Source: Azoarcus sp.
GTDB taxonomy: Bacteria > Pseudomonadota > Gammaproteobacteria > Burkholderiales > Rhodocyclaceae
Direction: 5' to 3'
Length of the DNA stretch: 14,607 bases
NCBI GenBank assembly: GCA_031258035.1
Contig: JAIRNL010000123.1
Location: forward strand, 1-14,607
Shown: piece by piece, positions 6,842 to 14,607 of the stretch
Layout of the letters: every line of letters starts with the position of its first letter
Numbering within the stretch: position 1 is the first letter of the stretch
Translations under genes and position numbers: made by a program
Notes under the pieces: generated by a model
Seen by the model: only the letters and a program-made list of their open reading frames with translations
Databases searched by the model: none
Told to the model about the DNA's origin: nothing

Positions 6842-6891
6842 ATTGTAATCGAACGAATACAAAGATGTCGAGACGGTCACGTTTTGGTCAC
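6842..6891 (-). promoter_or_regulatory. Candidate promoter of the toxin-antitoxin operon, with upstream direct repeat
   Basis: On the minus strand TCGACA (6871-6866), an 18-base spacer and TACAAT (6847-6842) form a good sigma-70 pair. The predicted start site is at about 6835, immediately before the toxin ATG at 6834. No Shine-Dalgarno sequence precedes that ATG, so the toxin message may be leaderless. Just upstream of the -35, GGTCAC occurs twice with 11-base periodicity (6875-6880 and 6886-6891), a possible regulator site. Confidence 0.5.
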
Positions 6892-6906
6892 ACAGGGACG
6901 GTGAAG

Positions 6907-6934
6907 AAAAAACACCGCCCAGGCTGGCGGTGTT
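6907..6934 (-). terminator. Intrinsic terminator of the rpsU-dnaG-rpoD-tRNA operon
   Basis: On the minus strand AACACCGCC, a six-base loop and GGCGGTGTT (9-base perfect stem, 6934-6911) are followed by TTTTCTT. It starts 24 bases past the tRNA 3' end, so one transcript carrying rpoD and the tRNA would end here. It also insulates the operon from the toxin-antitoxin genes. Confidence 0.9.
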
Positions 6935-6958
6935 GAATAGTTGAATCATGGTGTTTTT

Positions 6959-7037
<79 letters not shown>

Positions 7038-7052
7038 GAAAAAGGCCGCGCC

Positions 7053-9062
<2,010 letters not shown>

Positions 9063-9107
9063 GGCACTCCTCGGGGGTCGGGAGAATGTGTGAAACAGTA
9101 GATTCTA

Positions 9108-10913
9108 CTATGAATGGGGGGGGCTTGTCAGGGCGGCGAGTGTGCTCTTTTCCCGCAACAGTTCATTGAGGCGATGTCGCCCGGCGGGTGAGAGTGCGTT
9201 TGCGCGCGCTTGTTCCATGAGCCCGGAAATTTCCTGGGCGACTGCGTCGGTATTGAGCTTGCGCAGGCCATCCTCGAACAGCGTCTCGATCACGGCCGGG
9301 TCGAACTCGGTGTCGATGAGTCCGGCGCCGATCCGAGCCAGGGTATCGCCGTGAGGCGTGTCGCGGAAACGCTCGACCAGGGCGCCGAGTCCGCCGACCG
9401 GTTCGCCGAGGTCGACCAGGTCGACGATGGCGATCAGGGCGCGTCCTTCGGCGGTGTCGTCCGGAATCAGGCTGAGCGGCAGCCTCGCGGCAAGGGCCGG
9501 ATACTGGAGGACGAGCCGTAGCAGGGTCGAGGCCGCCGAAGGCGGTGGCCGGCGCATGGGAGATGTGCCCGCGCTCGCGCCGGCGACGTTTCCTTGGGGG
9601 CGGTCCGATGCGCGCGGGCGGACGTCCGCGGACGGGATGCCGAAGGCGTGCGCGACTTCGGCCTGGGTGAGATGGCTCATGCCGGCGATGGCCTTGAGCA
9701 GTTGCAGGCGCAGGATCGCGGCTGCCGCCGGGATGCGGGTGATGAGCGGCCTGGCTTCGTGCACCAGGCGGGCGCGGCCTTCCGCGCTCGCGGTGTCGCA
9801 ATCCTGCCCGAGGCTGTCGAGCAGGAAACGCGCCAGCGGGGCGGCGTGCGCCGCGGCTTCGCGCAGGGCGTCAACGCCTTTTTCCCGGATGAACGTGTCG
9901 GGGTCGTGCTCGGGAGGCAGGAACAGGAAGGAGAGGGTCACGTCGTCGCGCAAGGCTTCGAGGGCGTTTTCGAGCGCCCGCCATGCGGCGCGACGCCCGG
10001 CCGCGTCGCCGTCGAAGCAGAACACGATGCGGTCGGTCTGGCGCAGGAGCGCCTGGATGTGATGCGGCGTGGTCGCGGTGCCGAGGGTTGCCACCGCGTT
10101 TTCCATGCCGAACTGGGCGAGCGCGACCACATCCATGTAGCCTTCGACCACGAGGGCGAAACCGGCTTCGCGGATTGCTTTCTGGGCGAGGAAGAGGCCG
10201 TAGAGTTCGCGCCCTTTTTCAAATAGCGGCGTCTCGGGCGAGTTCAGGTACTTGGGTTCGCCGCTGTCGAGTATCCGGCCGCCGAAGGCGATGATGCGCC
10301 CGCGCCGGTCGTGGATCGGGAACATGATGCGGTGGCGGAAGCGGTCGTAGCGCCGTCCCTGCTCGTTGTCGATGACCATGCCCGCGGTAGACAGCAATTT
10401 GTTGTCCCGATAGTCCGGAAAAATCCGTTGCAGGGGGAGCGGGCCGTCCGGCGCGAAACCGATGCCGAAACGTTCGGCGACAGCGTCGGATAGCCCGCGT
10501 CGCTTGAGATAGGCAACGGCTTCCGGCGAGCGCCCCAGTGTTTCGCGGTAGAACTTTGCCGCCGTGCTCATGAGTTCGACGAGGCGTTCGTGGCTGTCGT
10601 CGCGTCGTCCGGTATTGCGATCGTCGCTGGGCACCTGCATGCCGGCGTCGCGCGCCAGTTCGCGTACCGCCTCGGTGAAGGACAGGCCGCTGTAGGCCAT
10701 GAGAAAGCCGATGGCGGTGCCATGCACGCCGCAACCGAAGCAGTGGTAGAACTGCTTGGTGGGGCTTACGGAGAACGATGCCGATTTCTCGCCGTGGAAA
10801 GGGCAGCGCGCGAAATAGTTGGCGCCGCTTTTCTTGAGCGTCAGGTGACGCCCGATGACGTCGACGATATCGACGCGGGCAAGCAGATCCTGGATGAAGG
10901 GCTGGGGAATCAT
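9108..10913 (-). CDS. dnaG: DNA primase
   Basis: DnaG makes the RNA primers for leading- and lagging-strand replication. The N-terminal zinc-binding domain has ligands C37, H40, C58 and C61 (C-P-F-H ... C-F-G-C). The central TOPRIM catalytic domain includes V-V-E-G-Y-M-D (E257) and F-C-F-D-G-D-A-A-G (D301, D303). The C-terminal third, about 430-601, is the divergent helicase-interacting domain. Length is 601, against 581 in E. coli. The ATG at 10913 has no good Shine-Dalgarno sequence (GCGGCCA precedes it), and a long hairpin lies 17 bases upstream; both fit low primase expression. Near its 3' end is a run of eight G/C (9116-9123), but slippage there would alter only the last few residues. 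The TAG stop overlaps the inverted repeat AGTAGA-T-TCTACT (9097-9109). Confidence 0.98.
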   Translation of the reverse strand: MIPQPFIQDLLARVDIVDVIGRHLTLKKSGANYFARCPFHGEKSASFSVSPTKQFYHCFGCGVHGTAIGFLMAYSGLSFTEAVRELARDAGMQVPSDDRNTGRRDDSHERLVELMSTAAKFYRETLGRSPEAVAYLKRRGLSDAVAERFGIGFAPDGPLPLQRIFPDYRDNKLLSTAGMVIDNEQGRRYDRFRHRIMFPIHDRRGRIIAFGGRILDSGEPKYLNSPETPLFEKGRELYGLFLAQKAIREAGFALVVEGYMDVVALAQFGMENAVATLGTATTPHHIQALLRQTDRIVFCFDGDAAGRRAAWRALENALEALRDDVTLSFLFLPPEHDPDTFIREKGVDALREAAAHAAPLARFLLDSLGQDCDTASAEGRARLVHEARPLITRIPAAAAILRLQLLKAIAGMSHLTQAEVAHAFGIPSADVRPRASDRPQGNVAGASAGTSPMRRPPPSAASTLLRLVLQYPALAARLPLSLIPDDTAEGRALIAIVDLVDLGEPVGGLGALVERFRDTPHGDTLARIGAGLIDTEFDPAVIETLFEDGLRKLNTDAVAQEISGLMEQARANALSPAGRHRLNELLREKSTLAALTSPPHS

Positions 10914-10930
10914 TGGCCGCGAAAAGCATC

Positions 10931-10967
10931 ACGCCGGGCGAGAACCCGATGGGCACTCACCCGGCGT
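10931..10967 (-). terminator. Intergenic hairpin between rpsU and dnaG (attenuator-like)
   Basis: A 12-base stem with one G-U pair, ACGCCGGGTGAG with CTCGCCCGGCGT, encloses a 13-base loop that can itself pair CCC with GGG. GATGCTTTTCG follows on the minus strand, giving a short four-T run. The E. coli operon has a partial terminator at the same place, which lowers dnaG and rpoD relative to rpsU. A second imperfect GC stem (about 10981-10999) lies upstream. It could also act as an RNA-processing site or hinder dnaG translation. Confidence 0.65.
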
Positions 10968-11027
10968 CGTCCGGTCACGGGCGGCGGCGGTTGCCGTCGC
11001 CAGAATCGCCGTCGGCGGGGACGGGGT

Positions 11028-11240
11028 TCAGAACAGTTTGGGCGGCAGCATCTGGCTGCGCAGGCGCTTGTGGTTGCGCTTGACCGCAGCCGCAAGTTTG
11101 CGCTTGCGCTCGGCGGTGGGCTTTTCATAGAACTCGCGTGCGCGCAGTTCGGTGAGCACGCCAGTCTTTTCGATTGTGCGCTTGAAGCGACGGATGGCGA
11201 CCTCGAACGGCTCGTTTTCCTTGACGCGGATACCCGGCAT
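11028..11240 (-). CDS. rpsU: Small ribosomal subunit protein bS21
   Basis: A 70-residue, strongly basic protein starting MPGIRVKENEPFEVAIRRFK and ending R-S-Q-M-L-P-P-K-L-F, the standard size and sequence pattern of S21. It joins the 30S subunit platform near the 3' end of 16S rRNA and aids initiation. The reading frame extends 23 codons further upstream, but the ATG at 11240 is the conserved start and the extension covers the promoter. It is the first gene of the rpsU-dnaG-rpoD operon and diverges from tsaD, the arrangement known from E. coli. Confidence 0.97.
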   Translation of the reverse strand: MPGIRVKENEPFEVAIRRFKRTIEKTGVLTELRAREFYEKPTAERKRKLAAAVKRNHKRLRSQMLPPKLF

Positions 11241-11280
11241 TGCCTGCTTCCCCAAGTGTCTGAAATAGTGAAAGAGGCGG

Positions 11281-11309
11281 AATATAAGCGAATCTCGGAC
11301 GGCAGGCAA
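11281..11309 (-). promoter_or_regulatory. rpsU operon promoter
   Basis: TTGCCT (11309-11304), a 17-base spacer and TATATT (11286-11281) on the minus strand place the start near 11274, 33 bases before the rpsU ATG. The -35 lies in TTGCCTGC (11309-11302), whose inverse GCAGGCAA (11247-11240) runs into the rpsU start codon. This is an 8-base inverted repeat across the promoter. Confidence 0.65.
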
Positions 11310-11351
11310 GGTTTCCCCGCAAATTTTTTTCGTCCCCGGGGTGTGGATGAG

Positions 11352-11357
11352 TAAAAT
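11352..11357 (+). promoter_or_regulatory. Candidate tsaD -10 box
   Basis: TAAAAT (5 of 6) lies 51 bases before the tsaD ATG. No convincing -35 accompanies it, and the tsaD ribosome binding site (CCGGAG, 14 bases from the ATG) is poorly placed. Expression may therefore be weak. The assignment is tentative. Confidence 0.3.
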
Positions 11358-11408
11358 TCCGCCCTCCCGGATGGGGCAGGATTTTTTGAACCGGAGTCAG
11401 TTTCCGCG

Positions 11409-12443
11409 ATGAGAGTATTGGGGATCGAATCGTCTTGCGATGAAACCGGCGTCGCCGTTTATGACAGCCAGGCCGGGCTGCTTGCGCAGGCATTGCATAC
11501 GCAGGTCGATCTGCACGCCGTCTACGGCGGGGTCGTTCCCGAGCTGGCTTCGCGCGACCACATTCGCCTGTTGCCGGCCCTGATCAGCCAGAGCCTGGGC
11601 GAAGCCGGTCTCGCCGTCGCCGATCTCGATGCGATCGGCTATACCGCCGGGCCGGGGCTTGCGGGGGCGCTGCTGGTGGGGGCGAGCGTGGCCGAGGCGA
11701 TGGCGATGGCCGCGGGAATTCCGGCCTTGCCCGTGCATCATCTCGAAGGCCATCTGCTTTCACCGTTACTCTCCGACGACCCGCCGGCTTTTCCGTTTAT
11801 CGCGCTCCTGGTCTCGGGTGGGCATACCCAGTTGATGCGGGTGAGCGAGGTGGGATGCTACGAATTGCTTGGCGAGACGCTCGACGACGCCGCCGGAGAG
11901 GCTTTCGACAAAACGGCCAAGATACTCGGCCTCGACTACCCGGGCGGGCCGCGCCTGGCGGCGCTCGCCGCGCACGGCGAAACCGGGCGCTTCAGGCTGC
12001 CGCGTCCGTTGCTGCATTCCGGTAACCTCGATTTCAGCTTCAGCGGCCTGAAGACGGCGGTGCTCAAGGTCGTTTCGTCGCAAGACTGGCGCGCCGCGCG
12101 CCGTGCCGATCTGGCTGCCGATTTCCAGCAGGCCGTGGTCGATGTGTTGACGGCGAAGGCGACGGCGGCGCTTGTGCGAACCGGGATGCGCGCCTTGGTG
12201 GTGGCGGGCGGCGTCGGCGCCAATCTGGCTTTGCGGGCCGCGCTTGATGCCGCCGCGGCCCGCCTTGGCGCACGGACGTATTACCCGGCGCCGGCGCTCT
12301 GCACCGATAACGGCGTGATGATCGCGTTTGCCGCCGCGCAACGCCTGATGCGGGGGGAAAGGCCGCGGGGCGAGGCCACCATCCAGGTGCGTCCGCGCTG
12401 GTTGTTGGCTGGGCTGTCCTGTCCGTGCCCGTCCGGGCGCTGA
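11409..12443 (+). CDS. tsaD: tRNA threonylcarbamoyladenosine (t6A37) transferase TsaD
   Basis: With TsaB and TsaE, TsaD moves the threonylcarbamoyl group from the TsaC product onto A37 of ANN-decoding tRNAs in the cytoplasm. The protein starts M-R-V-L-G-I-E-S-S-C-D-E-T, the conserved ASKHA nucleotide-binding opening. The metal-binding H-x-x-x-H is H111-L-E-G-H115, inside P-V-H-H-L-E-G-H. Further signs are L-L-V-S-G-G-H-T-Q-L (about 136-145), G-G-V-G-A-N and the late C-T-D-N-G-V-M-I. Length, 344, is normal. The start is fixed by the conserved N-terminus, not by its weak ribosome binding site. It diverges from rpsU and converges on plsY with 14 bases between stops. One natural substrate class, an AUA-reading tRNA-Ile, is encoded a few genes away. 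Confidence 0.98.
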   Translation: MRVLGIESSCDETGVAVYDSQAGLLAQALHTQVDLHAVYGGVVPELASRDHIRLLPALISQSLGEAGLAVADLDAIGYTAGPGLAGALLVGASVAEAMAMAAGIPALPVHHLEGHLLSPLLSDDPPAFPFIALLVSGGHTQLMRVSEVGCYELLGETLDDAAGEAFDKTAKILGLDYPGGPRLAALAAHGETGRFRLPRPLLHSGNLDFSFSGLKTAVLKVVSSQDWRAARRADLAADFQQAVVDVLTAKATAALVRTGMRALVVAGGVGANLALRAALDAAAARLGARTYYPAPALCTDNGVMIAFAAAQRLMRGERPRGEATIQVRPRWLLAGLSCPCPSGR

Positions 12444-12457
12444 TGGCTCGCGGCGGT

Positions 12458-13060
12458 TTACCGTTTGCCGCCGCCGACCTTTTCTTCCGTGCCGGACAGG
12501 AGCCGTCCGATGTTGGCAGCATGGCGCCAAGTCAGTATTGCGCTGAGTACCAGCACGATTGCCGCGAGCACCGCGCTGCGAGTGACGAGTCCGGCGATGA
12601 CTGGCGCGACCGCCGCCGCGGTGAGTGCGGCTGCCGACGAATAGCGGCTCGCCAGCACGACCACCAGCCAGACGCCGAGGCAGGCGAGGGCGATGATGGG
12701 GTCGATGCCAGCCAGTACGCCGAGGGCGGCGGCAACGCCCTTGCCGCCCTTGAAACGCAGGAAAACGCTGAATACATGACCGACGAAAGCAGCCAGTCCA
12801 GCCAGCGCGGCGGCCACGGTGTCGAAGCCGAGCGCGGTTGCGGCCCATACCGCGAGCCAGCCCTTGAAGCAGTCGCCCGCCAGTGTCAGCACGGCGGCGC
12901 CTTTGCTGCCGCTGCGCAGGACATTGGTAGCGCCGGGGTTGCCGGAGCCATAGCTGCGCGGGTCCTGGAGTCCGAACAAGGCGCTCGACACGATGGCGAA
13001 AGGAACGGAGCCGACAAGGTAAGCCGCCGCGAGCAGCAATATGAAAGACGGGGTGGCCAT
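12458..13060 (-). CDS. plsY: Acyl-phosphate:glycerol-3-phosphate acyltransferase PlsY
   Basis: An integral inner-membrane enzyme that acylates glycerol-3-phosphate from acyl-phosphate, the first step of phospholipid synthesis in the PlsX/PlsY route. The 200-residue protein has several hydrophobic segments and all three family motifs: S-G-N-P-G-A-T-N (about 39-46), G-H-V-F-S-V-F-L-R-F-K-G-G-K-G-V-A (about 93-109) and W-R-H-A-A-N-I-G-R-L-L-S-G-T-E near the C-terminus. GGAG stands six bases before the ATG. It diverges from folB across 70 bases, as in E. coli (ygiH/folB), and ends 14 bases from the tsaD stop with no terminator visible between them. Confidence 0.97.
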   Translation of the reverse strand: MATPSFILLLAAAYLVGSVPFAIVSSALFGLQDPRSYGSGNPGATNVLRSGSKGAAVLTLAGDCFKGWLAVWAATALGFDTVAAALAGLAAFVGHVFSVFLRFKGGKGVAAALGVLAGIDPIIALACLGVWLVVVLASRYSSAAALTAAAVAPVIAGLVTRSAVLAAIVLVLSAILTWRHAANIGRLLSGTEEKVGGGKR

Positions 13061-13130
13061 TGTTTCTCCATGGGATGTGCGCGTCCGGCCACGGACGGCT
13101 AGAATTGCCGTGATTTTATTGGGAACCGCG

Positions 13131-13532
13131 ATGAATTTTATCTTTATCGAAGGGCTGCGTGTCGACGCCTGGGTGGGAATTTATTCCCGCGAACGCATCG
13201 CGCCCCAGACCATCGAATTCGACCTGAGCTTCGGCATGCCGGAGAGCGCCGCCACCCGTGACAATATTGACGACACAATCGACTATGCCGAGGTGATCGA
13301 ATATATCCGACGCGAACTCGCGGAGCGCCATTTCAACCTGATCGAGACCCTGGGCGAGTTTGTCGCCGACCTGTTGTGCGGAGAGTTTGCCGCGCCCTGG
13401 GCAAGAATACGGGTGGCGAAACTCGGGGTGATGAAAGGGGTGCGGCGGGTTGGGGTGTATATCCAGCGCGGCAAGGCGGGAGATGTTCCCGCCGAAGCGG
13501 GGGGGCGGGAGGTGGCGGGAATGCGGGAATGA
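13131..13532 (+). CDS. folB: Dihydroneopterin aldolase
   Basis: FolB converts 7,8-dihydroneopterin to 6-hydroxymethyl-dihydropterin and glycolaldehyde in folate synthesis. The start MNFIFIEGLRVDAWVGIYSR is typical. G-I-Y-x-R-E-R carries the conserved Glu, I-D-Y-A-E-V-I-E-Y-I follows, E-T-L-G-E-F-V-A is the ligand-binding helix, and K-L-G-V-M-K-G-V-R-R-V-G-V supplies the catalytic Lys region. Length is 133, slightly longer than the usual ~120 because of a Gly/Glu/Arg-rich tail. The frame stays open for 30 codons upstream, but that stretch crosses the plsY divergence region, so the ATG at 13131 is preferred. A TAGAAT box (13100-13105) may be its -10. A terminator follows 28 bases after the stop. 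Confidence 0.95.
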   Translation: MNFIFIEGLRVDAWVGIYSRERIAPQTIEFDLSFGMPESAATRDNIDDTIDYAEVIEYIRRELAERHFNLIETLGEFVADLLCGEFAAPWARIRVAKLGVMKGVRRVGVYIQRGKAGDVPAEAGGREVAGMRE

Positions 13533-13560
13533 CAGTATGCCGGCGCGCGGCATGAAAATA

Positions 13561-13588
13561 AAAAAAGCCCGGTTTTCAGGGCTTTTTT
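13561..13588. terminator. Bidirectional intrinsic terminator between folB and the H-NS-like gene
   Basis: A perfect 10-base stem, AAAAAAGCCC / GGGCTTTTTT, with an 8-base loop lies between two convergent genes (folB stop at 13532, H-NS-like stop at 13609). The A-run and T-run give a U-tract in either direction. Confidence 0.93.
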
Positions 13589-13608
13589 ATGGTGGTGGAA
13601 CCCACGGA

Positions 13609-13935
13609 TCAGACTGCGAGTTTATCCAGCGTGCCGCCATTGGCGATGTATTCGATGACCCAGCCCGGCTTGCGGCCATGGCCTGTCCAGCCCTGGCTGG
13701 GATTGACCGGATTGCGATATTTGATTGTGCCACCGGAACGGGAAGTTGCCGGGACTTCCGCCGTGCCGCCCGCAACGGCGATAAGTTCGTTGAGGGACAG
13801 ACCCTGATCGGCAGCCAGTTTCTGTACGCGCTTGATTAGGCGCTGTGTGGCGGAGCCGCGGCGGCGGATTTCAGTTTCGACTTGAGCGCGCAGAGTACGC
13901 AGCTCGGGCAGGGGTAGATTTTCAAGGTCTATCAT
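13609..13935 (-). CDS. H-NS histone family nucleoid-associated protein
   Basis: A 108-residue DNA-binding protein. The N-terminal half (M-I-D-L-E-N-L-P-L-P-E-L-R-T-L-R-A-Q-V-E) is a charged coiled-coil oligomerisation helix. The C-terminal part holds I-K-Y-R-N-P-V-N-P-S (71-80) and the core G-W-T-G-H-G-R-K-P-G-W (82-92), the minor-groove AT-binding motif of this family. His replaces the more common Arg of T-G-R-G-R-x-P. Such proteins bind AT-rich DNA and silence acquired genes. The ATG at 13935 is preferred over the one four codons upstream because GGAGAG lies five bases before it. It is converged upon by folB across a shared terminator. A 130-base leader separates it from the best promoter candidate. 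Confidence 0.93.
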   Translation of the reverse strand: MIDLENLPLPELRTLRAQVETEIRRRGSATQRLIKRVQKLAADQGLSLNELIAVAGGTAEVPATSRSGGTIKYRNPVNPSQGWTGHGRKPGWVIEYIANGGTLDKLAV

Positions 13936-14067
13936 ATTGCTCTCCATGAGTTGCCTGGGATTAACGTTACCGAGCGCGCCACTACAATGGCGCCACGGAT
14001 ACGCGATGGATGTTGCCGCTCCAAGGGGCGAACGCAACAGCACGGCACCAAGAATGCCATGCGCCGC

Positions 14068-14096
14068 ATTCTGCCAGTATTTATTTCTGGATGCAA
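14068..14096 (-). promoter_or_regulatory. Candidate promoter of the H-NS-like gene
   Basis: TTGCAT (14096-14091), a 17-base spacer and CAGAAT (14073-14068) on the minus strand lie in a locally AT-richer stretch (about 14078-14135) that stands out from the surrounding GC-rich DNA. Both hexamers are moderate matches. Upstream AT-rich DNA fits autoregulation by an H-NS-type protein, but that is inference. Confidence 0.35.
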
Positions 14097-14222
14097 ACCT
14101 TTTTGTTTTGTGTTGTGAAACTGTGCAATTTCAACGACAGCGACGTGGGTATAAAGAGATGGGGCTCGCCAAAGGGCGCGCGCGCGCGGATGCGTATTCC
14201 GTAGACGGATCGGTCGTTTAGC

Positions 14223-14353
14223 CTGGTTTTGGCCGGGGGCGCCTGCAGAATCCGAACCAGATCGTGAGGGGAGATTCATGGGCGCCGAAAGGCGATGTTC
14301 CGCCGGTGAGATAACTGGGATGGCGGCTTGTCGCTTCCGAACGGCATGGTTCG
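14223..14353 (+). ncRNA. Possible structured RNA with alternative pairing (tentative)
   Basis: CGAACCA (14253-14259) can pair with TGGTTCG (14347-14353). This would close a domain holding CGCC-GAAA-GGCG (14283-14294, a GNRA-capped hairpin) and CCGCC/GGCGG (14300-14304 with 14322-14326). The same AACCAG (14255-14260) can instead pair with CTGGTT (14223-14228). The enclosed Shine-Dalgarno sequence and ATG would be affected. I could not match it to a known riboswitch class. Short complementary segments are common in GC-rich DNA, so confidence is low. Confidence 0.2.
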
Positions 14354-14607
14354 ATGTGCTTGCGCCCGCTTTGGCACATGCGTTCCCGGGGGAAACTTTG
14401 CGCTCGCCGTGCATCGGGACGATCGGGGGGAGGGCGTTTTCGCCCCCCATAATCAGGATTTTCACAACGCGATGTTCGTCGACATTCAATTCGTGCGCCG
14501 AAACCGCCGTGCCGCGGTGTTCTTCGTATTTGTGCGGTGATCGGAATAGTCGATCCGGTGCCGGCTCGGAAAGCGGGCAGCCGGTATTTCAGGCGCGCGG
14601 GTGATGA

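Larger units (their letters stand above)
14044..14607. other. Stretch without a convincing gene, with hairpins and a GC run
   Basis: The contents are: an AT-richer promoter region to about 14160, including TATAAA (14150-14155) on the plus strand; an alternating GC run of 13 bases (14176-14188); and a cluster of complementary segments (14223-14353). A strong Shine-Dalgarno sequence AGGGGAG (14267-14273) stands before ATG 14278. The reading from that ATG to 14604 is unrecognisable, Cys-rich and Ser-rich, with much lower G/C at third positions than the neighbouring genes, so I do not call it a gene. A strong hairpin GGG-(A)-GGGCG / CGCCCCCC with a TTTT loop sits at 14428-14448. The stretch may be the leader of a gene beyond the right edge or a decayed sequence. 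Confidence 0.4.

Noticed and set aside
11361..11387. Weak stem GCCCT/GGGGC followed by six Ts in the tsaD leader
   Set aside because: The stem is only five pairs with a wobble, there are four bases before the T-run, and it overlaps the likely transcript start. It is too weak to call a terminator.
14267..14300. Resemblance of AGGGGAG to the yybP-ykoY (manganese) riboswitch opening
   Set aside because: The conserved GUAG continuation and the CGUCA and AGACC segments are absent.
14291..14326. Resemblance of GGCGATG...CGCC to the start of a fluoride riboswitch
   Set aside because: The following AAAC and the downstream CUGAUG-type elements of that class are not in place.
13932..14489. A 185-codon minus-strand frame whose TGA overlaps the H-NS-like ATG in ATGA, as if coupled
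   Set aside because: The composition and codon use look non-coding, no domain is visible, and it crosses the promoter and leader of the H-NS-like gene. The overlap is probably chance.
14278..14604. A 108-codon plus-strand frame with an excellent Shine-Dalgarno sequence
   Set aside because: Third-position G/C is much lower than in neighbouring genes and the protein is Cys/Ser-rich without recognisable features. It is kept only as part of the unassigned region.

Overview
The window is a GC-rich chromosomal segment, most likely from a betaproteobacterium (inference). The grounds are strongly G/C-biased third codon positions, an H-NS-family protein with the short C-terminal TGHGRKPGW-type motif common in that class, an endonuclease-type MutL, and the gene order folB/plsY/tsaD/rpsU/dnaG/rpoD/tRNA-Ile2. 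Nearly all of it is housekeeping. I did not find a large new system. The less ordinary parts are a toxin-antitoxin pair whose toxin is frameshifted, a small unassigned gene with a hairpin-bearing leader, and an unassigned, possibly structured stretch at the right end.

Left part (1-6031), read mostly leftward. The 5' end of an RfaH/NusG-like antiterminator runs off the left edge behind a TATAAT box. prfB (release factor 2) follows, with the classical self-regulating +1 frameshift site. A 450-base gap then holds a rightward 50-codon ORF preceded by a promoter-like pair and a terminator-like hairpin. Next is a compact leftward run, probably an operon: a Mth938-domain protein, a Bcp/PrxQ peroxiredoxin, a PIN-PhoH ATPase and mutL.

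Middle (6222-11240), all leftward. A HI1419/HI1420-type (HigBA-like) module has an intact antitoxin and a toxin broken in a run of five C. Then comes the macromolecular synthesis operon rpsU-dnaG-rpoD, serving translation initiation, replication priming and transcription initiation. A tRNA-Ile2 (CAU) gene lies 15 bases after the rpoD stop and is closed by a strong intrinsic terminator. A long hairpin between rpsU and dnaG, together with a poor dnaG ribosome binding site, fits the known need for much S21, little primase and intermediate sigma-70.

Right part (11241-14607). tsaD (t6A tRNA modification) diverges from rpsU. plsY (phospholipid acyltransferase) converges on tsaD and diverges from folB (folate synthesis). 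A bidirectional terminator separates folB from a leftward H-NS-family gene. The last ~560 bases (14044-14607) have no convincing gene. They contain promoter-like elements for the H-NS gene, a GC dinucleotide run, hairpins with mutually exclusive pairing and a strong Shine-Dalgarno sequence before an ORF whose codon use does not look coding.
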